Assembly (NCBI GenBank): GCA_907163375.1
Contig: CAJQUW010000506.1
Span: 62,001-126,000, forward strand
Source of the DNA: Prostheceraeus crozeri
Lineage: Eukaryota; Platyhelminthes; Polycladida; Euryleptidae
DNA length: 64,000 nucleotides
Direction of reading: 5' to 3'
The position numbers and the translations under genes were made by a program. This document shows, one piece after another, positions 24,486 to 35,206 of this stretch. Position 1 is the first letter of the stretch; every line of letters begins with the position of its first letter. Below the pieces are notes generated by a model. The model made no database searches, was not told where the DNA came from, and was given only the letters and a program-made list of their open reading frames with translations.

Positions 24486-25640
24486 TTCTGTAAGTCATGG
24501 AAAACGTTTGTCATTACATTGTCTGTTAGCAAATATGAACTCATTTAAGTAACTATTGTATAAATTTGGAAAGTAATTCCACAGTCATTAATTTTCTGAC
24601 AGAGATATATATTTTTCGAGATAGAAACCGAAAGTCGAAATGTTGAATTTATCTTGAAAAGGGTTGTTTACATATTAACATGAAATTGAAATCAGCTGAT
24701 GTATTATTATTTTATTTCGAAATGAAATCATAGAAACGAAACTGTTGTTTTGAAAAGATAAACATTTCTGACTTTGGTTAAACAACTTTTAATTTGTAAA
24801 TGGTCCACAGACTATCACTTTGAAAACAAAATTAGCATTTGAATTATTTACAAATTTGAAGCACACTTTGGAAATGTTTGTTTATTTAAACATTTCATCA
24901 TATAAGCTTGTGTGCTTTATAGGTTTTGAAAATGTTATAATTAATTATGAAAATTAATAATTCTGTTTAATAATATAACATATAGTGTTCCTAACTTAAG
25001 ATCCAGCCACATGTTTTAAACTATCTGGTTATAAGAACTTAGTAATGTTCCTACTCCCAAACTATAGAAAGTAGTGAATAGAAGAATGTAGAACTCACTT
25101 CAGAATTGCAGTTATAAATAGATAAAACGGAGAGACGGAGAACGAGGTCTGCTATGCACCAAGAATAATTCAAAAATGAGTGAAGAACGGAGCTCTACAA
25201 CTTCTTTATATATGATTCTAACAAAGGAACCATGAACAAAGACCGGATGTCATCATAACATCACATTGGTATAGAAAAACAAACTGTTGAATTCAAACAA
25301 ATCTAAACAGCTGATATATTTTAATGATGAAATAGAAAAGTGCCATCAAAGTCTTTGATGCTAGAGTGGTACATGTAACCGCGAAGTTAAGCCAATTAAC
25401 ATGTGATGAAGATGGATTCCCTGCAGTTCTAAACATTTAAAATTCTACTTAAGTTAAGGATTTCATCTAAATTCAAATAATAAAGAAAAAGTCATTAAGT
25501 TTTAAGAAGTTAAATCCAGACTGCATCATGAAACGCGCAAAAATCGAAATTTGAATTTCGCGCCAAATTTCGTAAAATCAAATTTCGCGCCAAATTTCGA
25601 AAAATCAAATTTTGCGCCAAATTTAAATTTAATGGTATCT

Positions 25641-25788
25641 AGGGTTAGGGTTAGGGTTAAGGTTAGGGTTAGGGTTAGGGTTAAGGTTAGGGTTAGGGTT
25701 AGGGTTAGGGTTAGGGTTAGGGTTAGGGTTAGGGTTAGGGTTAGGTTTAGGGTTAGGTTTAGGGTTAGGTTTAGGGTTAGGGTTAGGG
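25641..25788 (+). repeat. Interstitial telomere-like TTAGGG array
   Basis: About 148 bases of tandem TTAGGG, with occasional TTAAGG and TTTAGGG variants. This is the canonical animal telomere repeat, here inside the Polinton. It is preceded by repeated CGCGCCAAATTTCG-like units (25,556-25,625). Arg-Val and Asn-Pro repeat frames across it are artefacts of the array. Confidence 0.93.
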
Positions 25789-25823
25789 AAGCAAAAAGAG
25801 TATCTATGGCACCCGGAACCCAT

Positions 25824-25919
25824 GGGTAAATAAATTTTCGAGTGCGCGAAGCGCACGAGAAAATTTATTTACCCTATAATCCGAAAAATTTCGAGGGCGC
25901 GAAGCGCCCGAGAAATTTT
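25824..25919. repeat. Two consecutive hairpins beside the TTAGGG array
   Basis: Two imperfect palindromes lie back to back. The first (25,824-25,874) pairs GGGTAAATAAATTTTC with its complement around GCGCGAAGCGC. The second (about 25,881-25,918) pairs AAAATTTC with GAAATTTT around GGCGCGAAGCGCCC. Both have the same two-base mismatch pattern in the stem, so they are related units. A C-run follows (25,924-25,934). Confidence 0.8.
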
Positions 25920-25954
25920 GAGGCCCCCCCCCCCGCCGTGTATGAAGTGTATGA

Positions 25955-25993
25955 AGGTCAAAGGTCAAGGTCAAGTCAAAGGTCAAGGTCAAG
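25955..25993 (+). promoter_or_regulatory. Cluster of AGGTCA half-sites
   Basis: Several AGGTCA motifs occur in direct orientation within 40 bases. One pair has a single-base spacer (AGGTCAAAGGTCA), the DR1 form bound by nuclear receptors such as RXR or HNF4. Whether it is functional or just a short tandem repeat cannot be told from sequence alone. Confidence 0.35.
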
Positions 25994-26059
25994 TTCATGT
26001 GGAAGTTTATGCATTATGGTCATTTCGAGTGATCAAACTTTAACTTTGAAAATTTTCAA

Positions 26060-26430
26060 AAACTTGAAAACTTAGTTATTTTTGAGAAAAAACTTAGAAT
26101 TTTTCCAGTTGCATACACTTGCATACAACAAGGATTTTTTCATTGAATAGGTACATATGCTATATCATTCGAATGCTCTTTTCATGCTGATTCTAATGGT
26201 GTATTGTATGACACATGTATGACACCATCCGAAGCAGCTATAACCCTTTGAAAGATAGATAGAATTTAGTTGAGAAACTTAGAAATTGAAATTATAAATT
26301 TTTTCTTCCTGCATACACTTGCATACAACAGGGATTTCTTCATCGAATGGGTACATACCTTATATCATTAGAAAGGTCTTTTCATTCTCTAGCTGATGAT
26401 GTATTGTATGCAATATGTATGATATCATCC
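26060..26430 (+). repeat. Two-copy tandem repeat in the Polinton
   Basis: Two diverged units with a period of about 200 bases. Each contains GCATACACTTGCATACAACA (26,111 and 26,311), a GGTACATA block and TGATGTATTGTATG-like sequence. No coding potential is seen. Confidence 0.75.
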
Positions 26431-26742
26431 TAAGGTGAAAAAAGCATTCAAAAAACACTGTAAATCTATTCAAACTTTCATCCAATTTGACTATCATTTG
26501 AATTACACATTAATATTCATTTCAAATTTGTTCTAGTACGTTCGGTGCTGTTTCAAAGTCTCAAACAAGTGATTTGAAATATATATCCTCCAAATATTAA
26601 ACTTAGAAATACTTATAGGTAGCTATTTCAGAGATGAATATATCTATCCCCAGTTCCCATTCAAATCCTATTAGAAATTCGATTTGTGAAATTATAAAAA
26701 CAAGATTGTTCATTTATGTATAGTCATATTTAAGATAAAAAG

Positions 26743-27138
26743 TTACATGTTGTTGATATTGGGAAAAGGAATGAGTTTTTTTAAGTCAACACGAACACAC
26801 ACTTTTGTTTTCTTGGGGGCACCAGGGCAGCGGCGAGGCGTTGGTGGTTCTATAATGCTGAACTCCAGCGCAGTTGTGAGATTTTCCTCATCGGGTTCCA
26901 TACGCACACTTATTCGCTTCGTGTGGATCCTCCTGGGCGCATTTCGAACATCTCTTCCACAGCGTGTCTTCACCGTTATCAAGGCCTCCACCGGTGTTTC
27001 GAACACACTACTCTGTACCATGCAATTCTCATCTTCGGATGACTCCGGAGGAGTTATGGGTCCTGTTCTGAATACCTGTTCCGATTCGATCCTTTCAACT
27101 TCAGCTGGAGAAGTGGGAGGTGCTGTGATACGTTCCAT
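26743..27138 (-). CDS. Small Pro/Glu-rich protein, unknown (Polinton)
   Basis: About 131 residues from the ATG at 27,138, chosen because it lies 91 bases downstream of a TATA box (minus strand 27,229-27,221). The open frame extends further upstream without support. The sequence opens MERITAPPTSPAEVERIES and has ITPPESSEDEN, then a basic patch and a Lys-rich C-terminus. The Pro-Thr-Ser/acidic composition resembles small viral regulatory proteins, but I recognise no family. Confidence 0.5.
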   Translation of the reverse strand: MERITAPPTSPAEVERIESEQVFRTGPITPPESSEDENCMVQSSVFETPVEALITVKTRCGRDVRNAPRRIHTKRISVRMEPDEENLTTALEFSIIEPPTPRRCPGAPKKTKVCVRVDLKKLIPFPNINNM

Positions 27139-27220
27139 TTTCAATGTGATTAGAATAAGATGGCTGATAATATGGTACTTGAGGATTAGAACCTTTGATG
27201 AGAATTGGTACACAGCTAGG

Positions 27221-27298
27221 ACTTATATACTTTTTAAACAAAGGAATTCCCAACAGCCAATCAGAGAGGTTCCGATTTTCCCTAAAGGGATATATAAG
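27221..27298. promoter_or_regulatory. Divergent promoter: two TATA boxes and a CCAAT box
   Basis: TATATAAG lies on the plus strand at 27,291-27,298 and TATATAAGT on the minus strand at 27,229-27,221, with CCAAT (27,257-27,261) between them. The starts of the flanking genes are 86 and 91 bases away. The near-symmetric layout indicates a bidirectional Pol II promoter. Confidence 0.6.
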
Positions 27299-27376
27299 GA
27301 TGACATTGTTCCAATTAAGCAAGTTCTAATCCTCGTGACTTGAGTAGACATTAGGAATCTATTACGAATCAACTTC

Positions 27377-27670
27377 ATGATGAGTACCCAGAAACAACTG
27401 TTCTGTTACCAAAATGAAAGTCAAGTAATTATGGGTGGATCGTTGGATGCGAAGGTTAATTTGTGTTGCGGATGCAAAGTGGAACTCTGGAAGACTTTAA
27501 CAGTGACAGCACTCCAAAGGAGAAAAGGACTGTCGGCGAAGTGCCCTATACACGAGTGTGATCACGACTTCACAAACAATGCAACATTCCTCGAATGGGC
27601 TGAGGACTTCTTGAAGTTAACAGAGTCCCCCGAGGGACGTGACTTACCTTCTTTCATTTTTTATGGTTAA
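27377..27670 (+). CDS. Small Cys-rich protein, unknown (Polinton)
   Basis: 97 residues, starting 86 bases downstream of a TATA box and ending about 110 bases before the right TIR. Visible features are NLCCGCKVELWK, KGLSAKCPIHECDHDF and a C-terminal acidic amphipathic stretch (FLEWAEDFLKLTES). The Cys/His pairs could bind one zinc ion. No family was recognised. It is divergent from the neighbouring minus-strand gene and probably shares its promoter. Confidence 0.5.
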   Translation: MMSTQKQLFCYQNESQVIMGGSLDAKVNLCCGCKVELWKTLTVTALQRRKGLSAKCPIHECDHDFTNNATFLEWAEDFLKLTESPEGRDLPSFIFYG

Positions 27671-27779
27671 TTACACTTACATTGTAAACCTCTTGTTTTC
27701 ATTTCGCAAATTCTGTAAATGGGATTCTGATTAGTAAATAATAGAACATTCATAACATAATTTCTGATCTGTAAACGCA

Positions 27780-28151
27780 TTATGAAAATAAATAAAATTG
27801 TCATCATAGTCACAATGGCCACAATTGTCGCATTCGAGCAAGCAGTCTCAAAACAAACACCTGTTTAAGTACCGAAATAGATGTTCGCATCCCTATTCTA
27901 ATTCACATACTCTAATTCAATTTCGGAACAAGCCGTTCCGAATCATTGAGTATGATCTCAATTCTCCTATCAATCGGAACGCGGTTCCTATTTACATGTT
28001 CCTATCCATGTTCGCATCCATTCGCAATTCGGAACATGTTCATATCCATGTTCGCATTCGCAATTCGGAACATGTTCGCATTGGCAATTCGGAACACATG
28101 TTCCAATCCATGTTCGCATCCACTATCAGTGCGTCCGCAATTCTAACTACT
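27780..28151 (-). repeat. Polinton right terminal inverted repeat
   Basis: Mirror copy of the left repeat, of equal length. The match stops at the inner side where the left copy reads CATAACTAGG and this one CATAATGCG. The outer edge is CTAACTACT followed by the target duplication CAGGTG. Confidence 0.92.
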
Positions 28152-28157
28152 CAGGTG

Positions 28158-29876
28158 CTATTACATACTTCAAAAAGTGTTTGACTGATTAGGAGTGGAA
28201 CAGCAACAGTTCTGCTAACAACAGTAAAGATAAGAAAAAATAAAAATAGAAATTTGGTCAATAGATAAGATCTACATACCTCTGTGAAATAATTGGAAGT
28301 GCAAAAATGAACGAAGTGGATAGGTATCTATTCTGCTCAAATTGAAGTGATCACCCTGATGTTTGGTATCCCGTTCCCATAGGACACACATACCTGCATA
28401 TGCCATATGCAAGCCACATGCCTCTGAAGTGTAAATTTTGATTTTGATGATCAAGTGTTTTCACATGTTTGTCATTTAACAAAAGCAAACAAATTACAAA
28501 TTACCAATATACTCTGCAAAAAGTGGCTGAATATGAAATAATGCCAATTTATATGTTATTTATAGTTTGCTTCCCTTGGCAACTATATTGGCCATATTTT
28601 TTGGATGAGTGATAGCTAAACAACAGAGCCCATGACCTATCCTTTAAATTGCATGTCGCTCGTGGTCAATGAAAGGATCAATGTCAACTGTAATCAAACA
28701 TTAGCGATCAAGTTCCAATTTTGTATATCTTTTTGCCTCGCGTGTCAACATGTTGGTAATATACATGATGTGACAGCGGTTGTAATTCACCGAAATGCTA
28801 TGTTTCAGTTAAATTGTCGTAAGTGTGATCTGTGGGTGACTTAAGACTGCGATGTATCACAGAGGCATATAAATGGTTTTGCACATGCAAACCACAACAT
28901 CTTAGAGATCTGACCGTTTTCTGATAGTATATTCTTCTCGAAATAACTATTTTCGCATCATTCTCTGTAATTCAAGCTCATGTTCACATCTGTTGATACT
29001 CTACCTTATTTGATTTGATTTAGTCATTTACCCGAGATAAGCGTTTATTAGGTCGATAAAACGGTGTCTCATAGGTCGACGCGATCATTAGTGATCTCCA
29101 CTCATTTTATGAATGGTAGCCATAATCTCCTCTAAAAATCTGCAATGAATCTGATGTCAAGGTTGAGGTTATTGTCCTTGTCGGTGTGACCTTCTTGTAA
29201 CGAGGTGCGCAAAGTTTGCGCTTTTCTCTCGATTCCCTGTTTGACTGCCGAATGAAGGTCGCAGTCATTCAGATCCGTGAATATGCCTCAGTTAGGAAAG
29301 TGTTCCTAAAGCGTTGATTTCAATAAATTTCAAAAAATAGAATTTCGGTAAAATGATTTATATTAAAGCAATAAAAAATCCCGAACAGCACCTGAGAGCA
29401 AAATTGAATACAAAAGTGGCTTATGACTGTTACTTGAACTACTTTTCGAAAATAATGTTTGACTTTTTCGAATCTGCGTCAAATGTCGATGTTCAATGAT
29501 TTTAGAATTAGTGACAAAATTGAATGCATGTATATTATTACATGTACATGTATTTTATTTTGGTCACTTTTTTTAATCTCCACTTTGGTGCTTCTAGCGA
29601 ATACACCTTCATTTTTGATCTTTTGGTCTTTAGTGGTTGCATCATTTGAAAACTGTGTATTATACCAGTTGACTTCTCACACAAATAAATGCAAATTTTA
29701 TTCCTAAAGCTGTGCATGGTATGAAATGAAAGATATTCAATTCTTAAACACTGAAAGATATGTGATTCCATCCAATGAATCAGAAAGTATTTAAACTTGT
29801 TAAATTACATGCATGGAGAGTCAACTTCATGAAATGCATTATATGCGATTCTTATTTCATTCAATTGATATTGCAG
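28158..29876. other. Non-coding stretch, probably intron
   Basis: From the Polinton edge to the first visible sorting nexin exon. No exon recognised. As the sorting nexin gene must continue to the left, this is probably intronic. Confidence 0.45.
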
Positions 29877-29916
29877 GTTGTTCATGAAGATGTCAGAATA
29901 TTTCGAGAAATCACGA
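29877..29916 (+). CDS. SNX5/SNX6: Sorting nexin SNX5/SNX6-type, internal exon
   Basis: A 40-base exon between TTGCAG and GTAAGT. It completes one split codon and then reads LFMKMSEYFEKSR, matching the FFLKVSELFDKTR segment where the BAR domain of SNX5/SNX6 begins. It ends in phase 0, in register with the next exon. SNX5/6 proteins pair with SNX1/2 in the endosomal retrieval (ESCPE-1/retromer) coat, and the BAR domain dimerises and bends membrane. The upstream exons (PX domain and start) were not found in this window and probably lie to the left. Confidence 0.8.
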
Positions 29917-32744
29917 GTAAGTATTTCTTAATCACCTAGTACGCTCGACTTTGTTCTTTTCTTTGCAAAGATTCTGAGTTGAAATAATAAACGTTTTGAA
30001 GTAGTCATAAATCCTCCTATGTTTTGAAGATATGTACCACATCGTCAGTCTTTATCAAAAGGTATTTCGATTTTCGGCGAAATTAATAAATATCACTCGC
30101 AGCCGCAACTGCAAGTGTCGTCCAGCTTGTAATAGCAGTACTATTACTGTTATAGCATATGTGTTGGATGTCAATATCCTTTTTCGTGCCTCAAAAGTAC
30201 TCAAAAATAGATTATCATTATCACAATTGCATTGAATAAATGCTACATATCTTACTTGGTAATATTTGTCATCAACCAATTTTGGTATATAATGGTCATG
30301 AAAATATGATGAAAAATGAAGGAGACTCTGAAGAAAGCAATTTTTTACTTAGGGTACTTAAGGTACTGAAGAAGCAAAAACCACGAACGCTTTTACTAGG
30401 ACAAGAAAACAAATCAAACCTTCGTTCGTCGATCATTATATGTTCGATGATATGTCTCCCATATCGTAAATAGTAAATAGTTTATCAACATAGGTGTGGC
30501 ACACTACTGAAACAGCAAGCCGGTTTGTGTGCGGCTGTACGACATTTGACAAGCGGAATTCTCTCTTAAGGTAACTAGGATTTGCATTGTATGCAATAGG
30601 GATGAGCCAGAAGCCAATGCTCATAATGCTGTCATCGCATAATTATAAAGAAATTATGTTGATTTGTAATTGACATTACATGTACTGTTAAATTTTTTGT
30701 TGTCTGTTGGTTTGTGTGTATCATATTTCTGGGAATAAATGCTATCTGATGGATATTGTTATTTTATTAAATTATTCACTTAATTGATGGATTAGAGAAT
30801 CAACTTTTCACGGTCGCTTGTTCGATAAGATTGACGTTAGGTATCTAATCAGTATGGTATTTTTCTAAAATCGTCAGCAAGAGCTGTCGATGGGATAATG
30901 AATCTCTGTTAATAGAATCATTAAATAAATTTAATAAACAGAACATCTGAACATTCAACGCTTCATCCAACATTAGGAATCATCAGCTAGGGTATGCTCA
31001 CAATGGGGAAGCAGATTGTAAGCGATTGAATACATACTATTTTTGATGAAATAGTTTTGCAAATATTTGATTTTACCGAAATCTTCAAGTCAAATAGACC
31101 ATCGATCTGATAAACTAATTTAGTGAACAGGCCTTATTATCTAAGCAACCTCGTGTTGAAGCATTAACACATTAACATGATCCACTTGAAATTTGCCTTT
31201 ATGGTCTCAACAGTAACAAATAGCCGCCATTAGTCCACTCCCACTCTTTAAATCAATGTGGGAAGTAACGGGTTGCTAAGATGTTTGCTTTATATAAATT
31301 TTCGCCAATAAAATCCCTGATCATAGAAAGGAATCTAACAAAAAGATGCAAACAAAAATTTAACTAATGAATCATTAGCCTTTTCTTGATTCTTCTCTGT
31401 TATGATTAGACCGTGGTTAAAATTTAGCGCATGTAGTATTCTCGTATGATCGATTAACCGCCAAAATTCATTATTGCCGCATGTTCCTTTGAATGGTCCT
31501 CGTAAACAATTGATAAAACTAATCCAGAGAAAATCTTGAATAGCAGGTACATTCTCAGCAAAATCTAAAACCCATGTTTCTGTTAAAATTTTAACATGAA
31601 AATCATGTTGCCACTGACAGTTCGTGGAAACAAGCCTACTTTCAAACTGTTAGAGGCTGTTTATTTTCCGGTTAAGATTTTAGCGGAAACACACAGAAAG
31701 TTTCGTCAATGAAATCTCATTTCAGTGCTTTTCCCTAGAACAGATTCAGTTGCCGCATTTAAACCTAGCTTCAGGACCATTGTGACCATCAACTAGTCTT
31801 GCTGGTGGGACGGAATTTTTTTTCCATTCGCACAAAAAAAACTGGAATTCCCATCCGAGAGAGTGAATATTGTCCCAACCCATTTTAGTTATTCATAGTT
31901 TGTTTTTATGAATATATACCGTCTTTTTATTATTAAGATTAAATTTTTGTGATTTTCAAATTTTTCTGTTGGACCTGTCGCTGTGCATAATGCACTCTAA
32001 TGCGCCCCCCTTCGCCCCTCTAATACTCCACCGACAAGAAAAGGCCTGGGTCAATTAGGTTTAATGTGGGCATAGATAACCTGACTTATGGATGACATCT
32101 ATGCCGTCATCGTGATAGAAATCTCCTTTGATATTTGAATTTCTCTGTTGCTTATTATGTTAACCTTCTCATCATGATTATTGAAAAAAGTGCGGTTTTG
32201 TTAACACACTCTCACCGTGGAGTGAGAGTGAATTTTGTCACAGCCCTTAACCGATTGCAAATAACACGTGTATCTATAAGTTGTAGACTAGTTGGATTGC
32301 TAACTGTGAGTTATAGCACATTACTTGGAAATGTGTTGGATATTTGGTTCACGCTTGATCGAAGCTCTTGCTCATTCGCAGAAATGTTTTCACTGAGCGA
32401 AAGGGTTCTTCGCCTGAGAAATAAAACCGGTCATCGACTATCCCTCTTTCGTGCACTATGGTCCTTTAAAGTCATGTGAATGATGCAATGATGTGCGCAT
32501 GTTTTATAGATGTGGAAATATATGTATCTATTAATTAAATAAGCATGTGTATTATACATGCGGAAAGCGATAAATGACTTTGGGTTCGGAGAATTATGGC
32601 AAGTCCATGGTCATATCGCATGAAAAACGTACCACGACTAGCTGTCCAGTGAGAGAAAGCGTTGCATCAGAGCCCGATCAACGCGGAATGTTTTTTCGCT
32701 GCTTTCATCTTCAATCATAGAAATTGACAACAATAAAACCTCTG

Positions 32745-32966
32745 GAGTGGAAGTAAAGCTTCATGCAATACACAACAGTGGAACAAAAATCGCATACATT
32801 TTCACTTAGAAACACTTGTCAACGGCTGAATCATTGGATTAGAATCAGTCATATTATGTGTAATTCTTAAGCTTTTCATAGGTGGTTCATGCCCCAACTT
32901 AGTTCCCCCGGAAGTGCTGCGACCTTGAGTCAATTTCCATTCTATTCAATTTCAGATAAACAATCT
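32745..32966 (-). repeat. Dispersed repeat, copy B
   Basis: Inverted counterpart of 8,617-8,838, here inside a sorting nexin intron. A short plus-strand open frame across part of it (32,889-33,119) has no domain character and is not counted as a gene. Confidence 0.75.
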
Positions 32967-33343
32967 ATTTCCGTGTCTTCAATAGATCAAGGGAATCATA
33001 TCTTACAAAAGCATCATCAGGTTTTTAAAACGGCCCATAGTTTACTTCCACCTGCCAAATTCTTAGAAAGCGGAAGGAACCGAGTTTTGGTTCAACTCAA
33101 TTTCGAGATGCTATTATAGCTTGCCGAGTATCAACTCAATTGTAACCCGCGATACAACGATTTACTGGGTATTTGTTTTTGTTTGATTGTGTAGTATTGT
33201 CGATACTTAAGTTTTAAGTTGGGACATTGTCCTTTGAATAGATTAAAATAGTCCAAGAAGCAAATCTACTTTAAAAGTCGGACATCTAAGCGATCATTGT
33301 TTATCATTTTATTGCATAGCTATGATATTGCATTCTTTTTTAG

Positions 33344-33590
33344 AAATTGGAATCACGGATATCAACCGACGAGGATCTTAAATTGTCTGACACATTACGT
33401 TACTATATGAACGATTCCGCAGCTGCCAAAAATCTAATTTATCGAAGAAGTAGAGCTCTAGCCGATTATGAGAATTGCAACAAAAATCTGGAGAAAGCGC
33501 GAAATAAAAATAAGGACGTTAGACAAGCTGAAGAAGCTCAGGACAAAAGTTATAATCGCTTTATGACAATCACTGATTCCGCCCGAGAAG
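33344..33590 (+). CDS. SNX5/SNX6: Sorting nexin SNX5/SNX6-type, BAR-domain exon
   Basis: A 247-base exon between TTTTTTAG and GTAGGA, entering in phase 0 and leaving in phase 1. It encodes the first long helices of the BAR domain: STDEDLKLSDTLRYYMNDS, AAAKNLIYRRSRALADYEN and KARNKNKDV. These align along their length with DEDLKLSDLLKYYLRES, AAKDLLYRRSRSLVDYEN and KARAKNKDV of SNX6. The identity is high enough for orthology at the SNX5/6/32 level, but not for choosing between the vertebrate paralogues. Confidence 0.95.
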
Positions 33591-34567
33591 GTAGGAACGC
33601 AATTTTCCTATGACATTTATGCCAATTCAAATACGATCGTGAGATGTAATGTGCAGTCAATTCTTCACGCCTGCTCTTAATTTTATTTTTATCCTCTTTT
33701 TATCTGATATACTTTTTTGTAATTTTCTGTGAGCTTCTTGAGCATCCGCATTCTCGTCTGCCCTTTTTATTGAAAACAATTGTAATATTGAAATAATTTT
33801 CCGATGCTTTCATTAATGTACAGTACGCACAGTTAGGCGACCGAGCCTGAGTTAAACCTTCGAATCCCCGGGCAGCCACTTGGCATGTATGCCTAATGTC
33901 CTGCCAATGCAAGACTGCATCTGCGATCGCTGACCGCTCGCTTTGCAAGTAAGAATGTTCATGATGCTAGTGGTGTTGATGTTGCTATTTGCTGCGGAAT
34001 TTTCGCAATGCGGGAAATACTAGGAAAAAGTGAATTTGTGGGATTTTGAGTGGGTAGGAATATGCTAACAAGTGATATCTTATGTCATATGCAATATACT
34101 CTCATTATGAAGTCAAAAGAAAATTGTTCTCTCCAAATTTTAAGAGTAGGCTATATTATGTATATTGCAAATGCAAATTCATCCGACGCGTTTCTTCCGC
34201 ACAAACTACAGCAAGGTTGTTTCATTTACAAAATTCATAATTGTCGCAAAATTGGGAAAGAGCAGTTTCGTCTGACTTCATCATATCTGACCTCCCGCAC
34301 AGACAACTCTATGAAAATAGTACATAAGCTATTGCTGGAAAAGGAAGCTCAATGATGAAATAGAGGCTAAACTTTATCGGAAGGTGAAGCGAAATAATGG
34401 CCTGCAAAGAAGAATGAAACAGCCAACAGGAGAGCATTAATTCATGATAGCATAAACCGTGTTGTTGAATGCATGTCAAAAGTAGGATGTGCTAACCTCG
34501 AACTTAATGAAAAAGGATAGATGATATCATCTAAGAAAGAAAGTGCTCATAAACGCGCCGGTGACAC

Positions 34568-35206
34568 TAGAGGTGTGCGAACCCGACGCGACCCAAATTG
34601 GGGTTAATGTTGGTTCGGTCAGATCTAGTTCGGAGTCAACCAAGAAAATTCCGAGTTATATTTATTCAGCAATGTCATACATTAGCACTCGGTGATTTTT
34701 TTAAATAGAATCATTTTCCGCCATTCACGTATTTAGTGCTTGGCCTCAAATTAGAGGTTTTAGTTAAGCGAAAAAGAGCCTGCATGTATACAGTTAGAGG
34801 TTATAGGATTTTTGTCGCAGAACAATATAGCTATATATAGCTCTTCATGAAATTTGAAAACTAAAATTTCAATCGACAGTTTACTGAAAATGAAGTGGGT
34901 CTGGTATGTTAAGCAGTTTTATGTGACAAGACAAGCAATTGACGCAGTATTTGAAAATGTCTAAATTGTGAAAAAGATGAATAAATGCATATCTTATAAT
35001 GATATGCAGCATTAGTACATGTTGTATATATTTTTCATATTATGTAATGTGCATGAATGCTTTAGATCAATGTGCGGCATCGGTTTTTCCAATCGTCTCT
35101 TTGCAGCTAAATAGGAAATCAGGTGGTAAACATATTCCGGTGATGTCGAAGATAAATATTCAGTTCGGGTTAGAGGTGATGACTTCGGGTCACTGACACA
35201 CCTCTA
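34568..35206. mobile_element. hAT-type MITE B
   Basis: 639 bp with inverted ends TAGAGGTGTG and 8-bp flanks GGTGACAC and GTTGACGC (6 of 8 match). Motifs of the form ACCCGA/TCGGGT are repeated just inside both ends. No transposase. Its terminus resembles that of MITE D (CAGAGGTGTG), so the two may belong to one family. Confidence 0.65.

Larger units (their letters stand above)
19582..28151. mobile_element. Polinton/Maverick-type element (fossil), small
   Basis: An 8,570-bp element bounded by long inverted repeats that start 5'-AGTAGTTAG and are flanked on both sides by CAGGTG (19,576-19,581 and 28,152-28,157), a perfect 6-bp target duplication. An AGT start, TIRs of hundreds of bases and a 6-bp duplication are Polinton hallmarks. 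Inside lies a polymerase B N-terminal region of the Polinton/adintovirus type, along with IAP-like parts, a spliced unknown gene and two small divergent genes. No integrase, capsid, ATPase or protease was recognised, and the element is about half the usual 15-20 kb. It therefore looks incomplete, probably through one or two large losses. The TIRs appear identical, so the insertion is young. Confidence 0.88.

Noticed and set aside
25551-25856. Arg-Val and Asn-Pro repeat proteins
   Set aside because: These are translations of the TTAGGG array and not genes.
26747-27343. 198-residue plus-strand frame
   Set aside because: It is antisense to the small Pro/Glu-rich gene and runs across the divergent promoter; it has no domain features.
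32135-32479. 114-residue plus-strand open frame
   Set aside because: No domain, no splice support and composition like random AT-rich DNA; it lies in a sorting nexin intron.
33800-33880. TTCGAATCCCCGGGCAGCC resembling a tRNA T-arm
   Set aside because: No A-box or stem structure is found at the right distance upstream, so neither a tRNA nor a SINE head can be supported.
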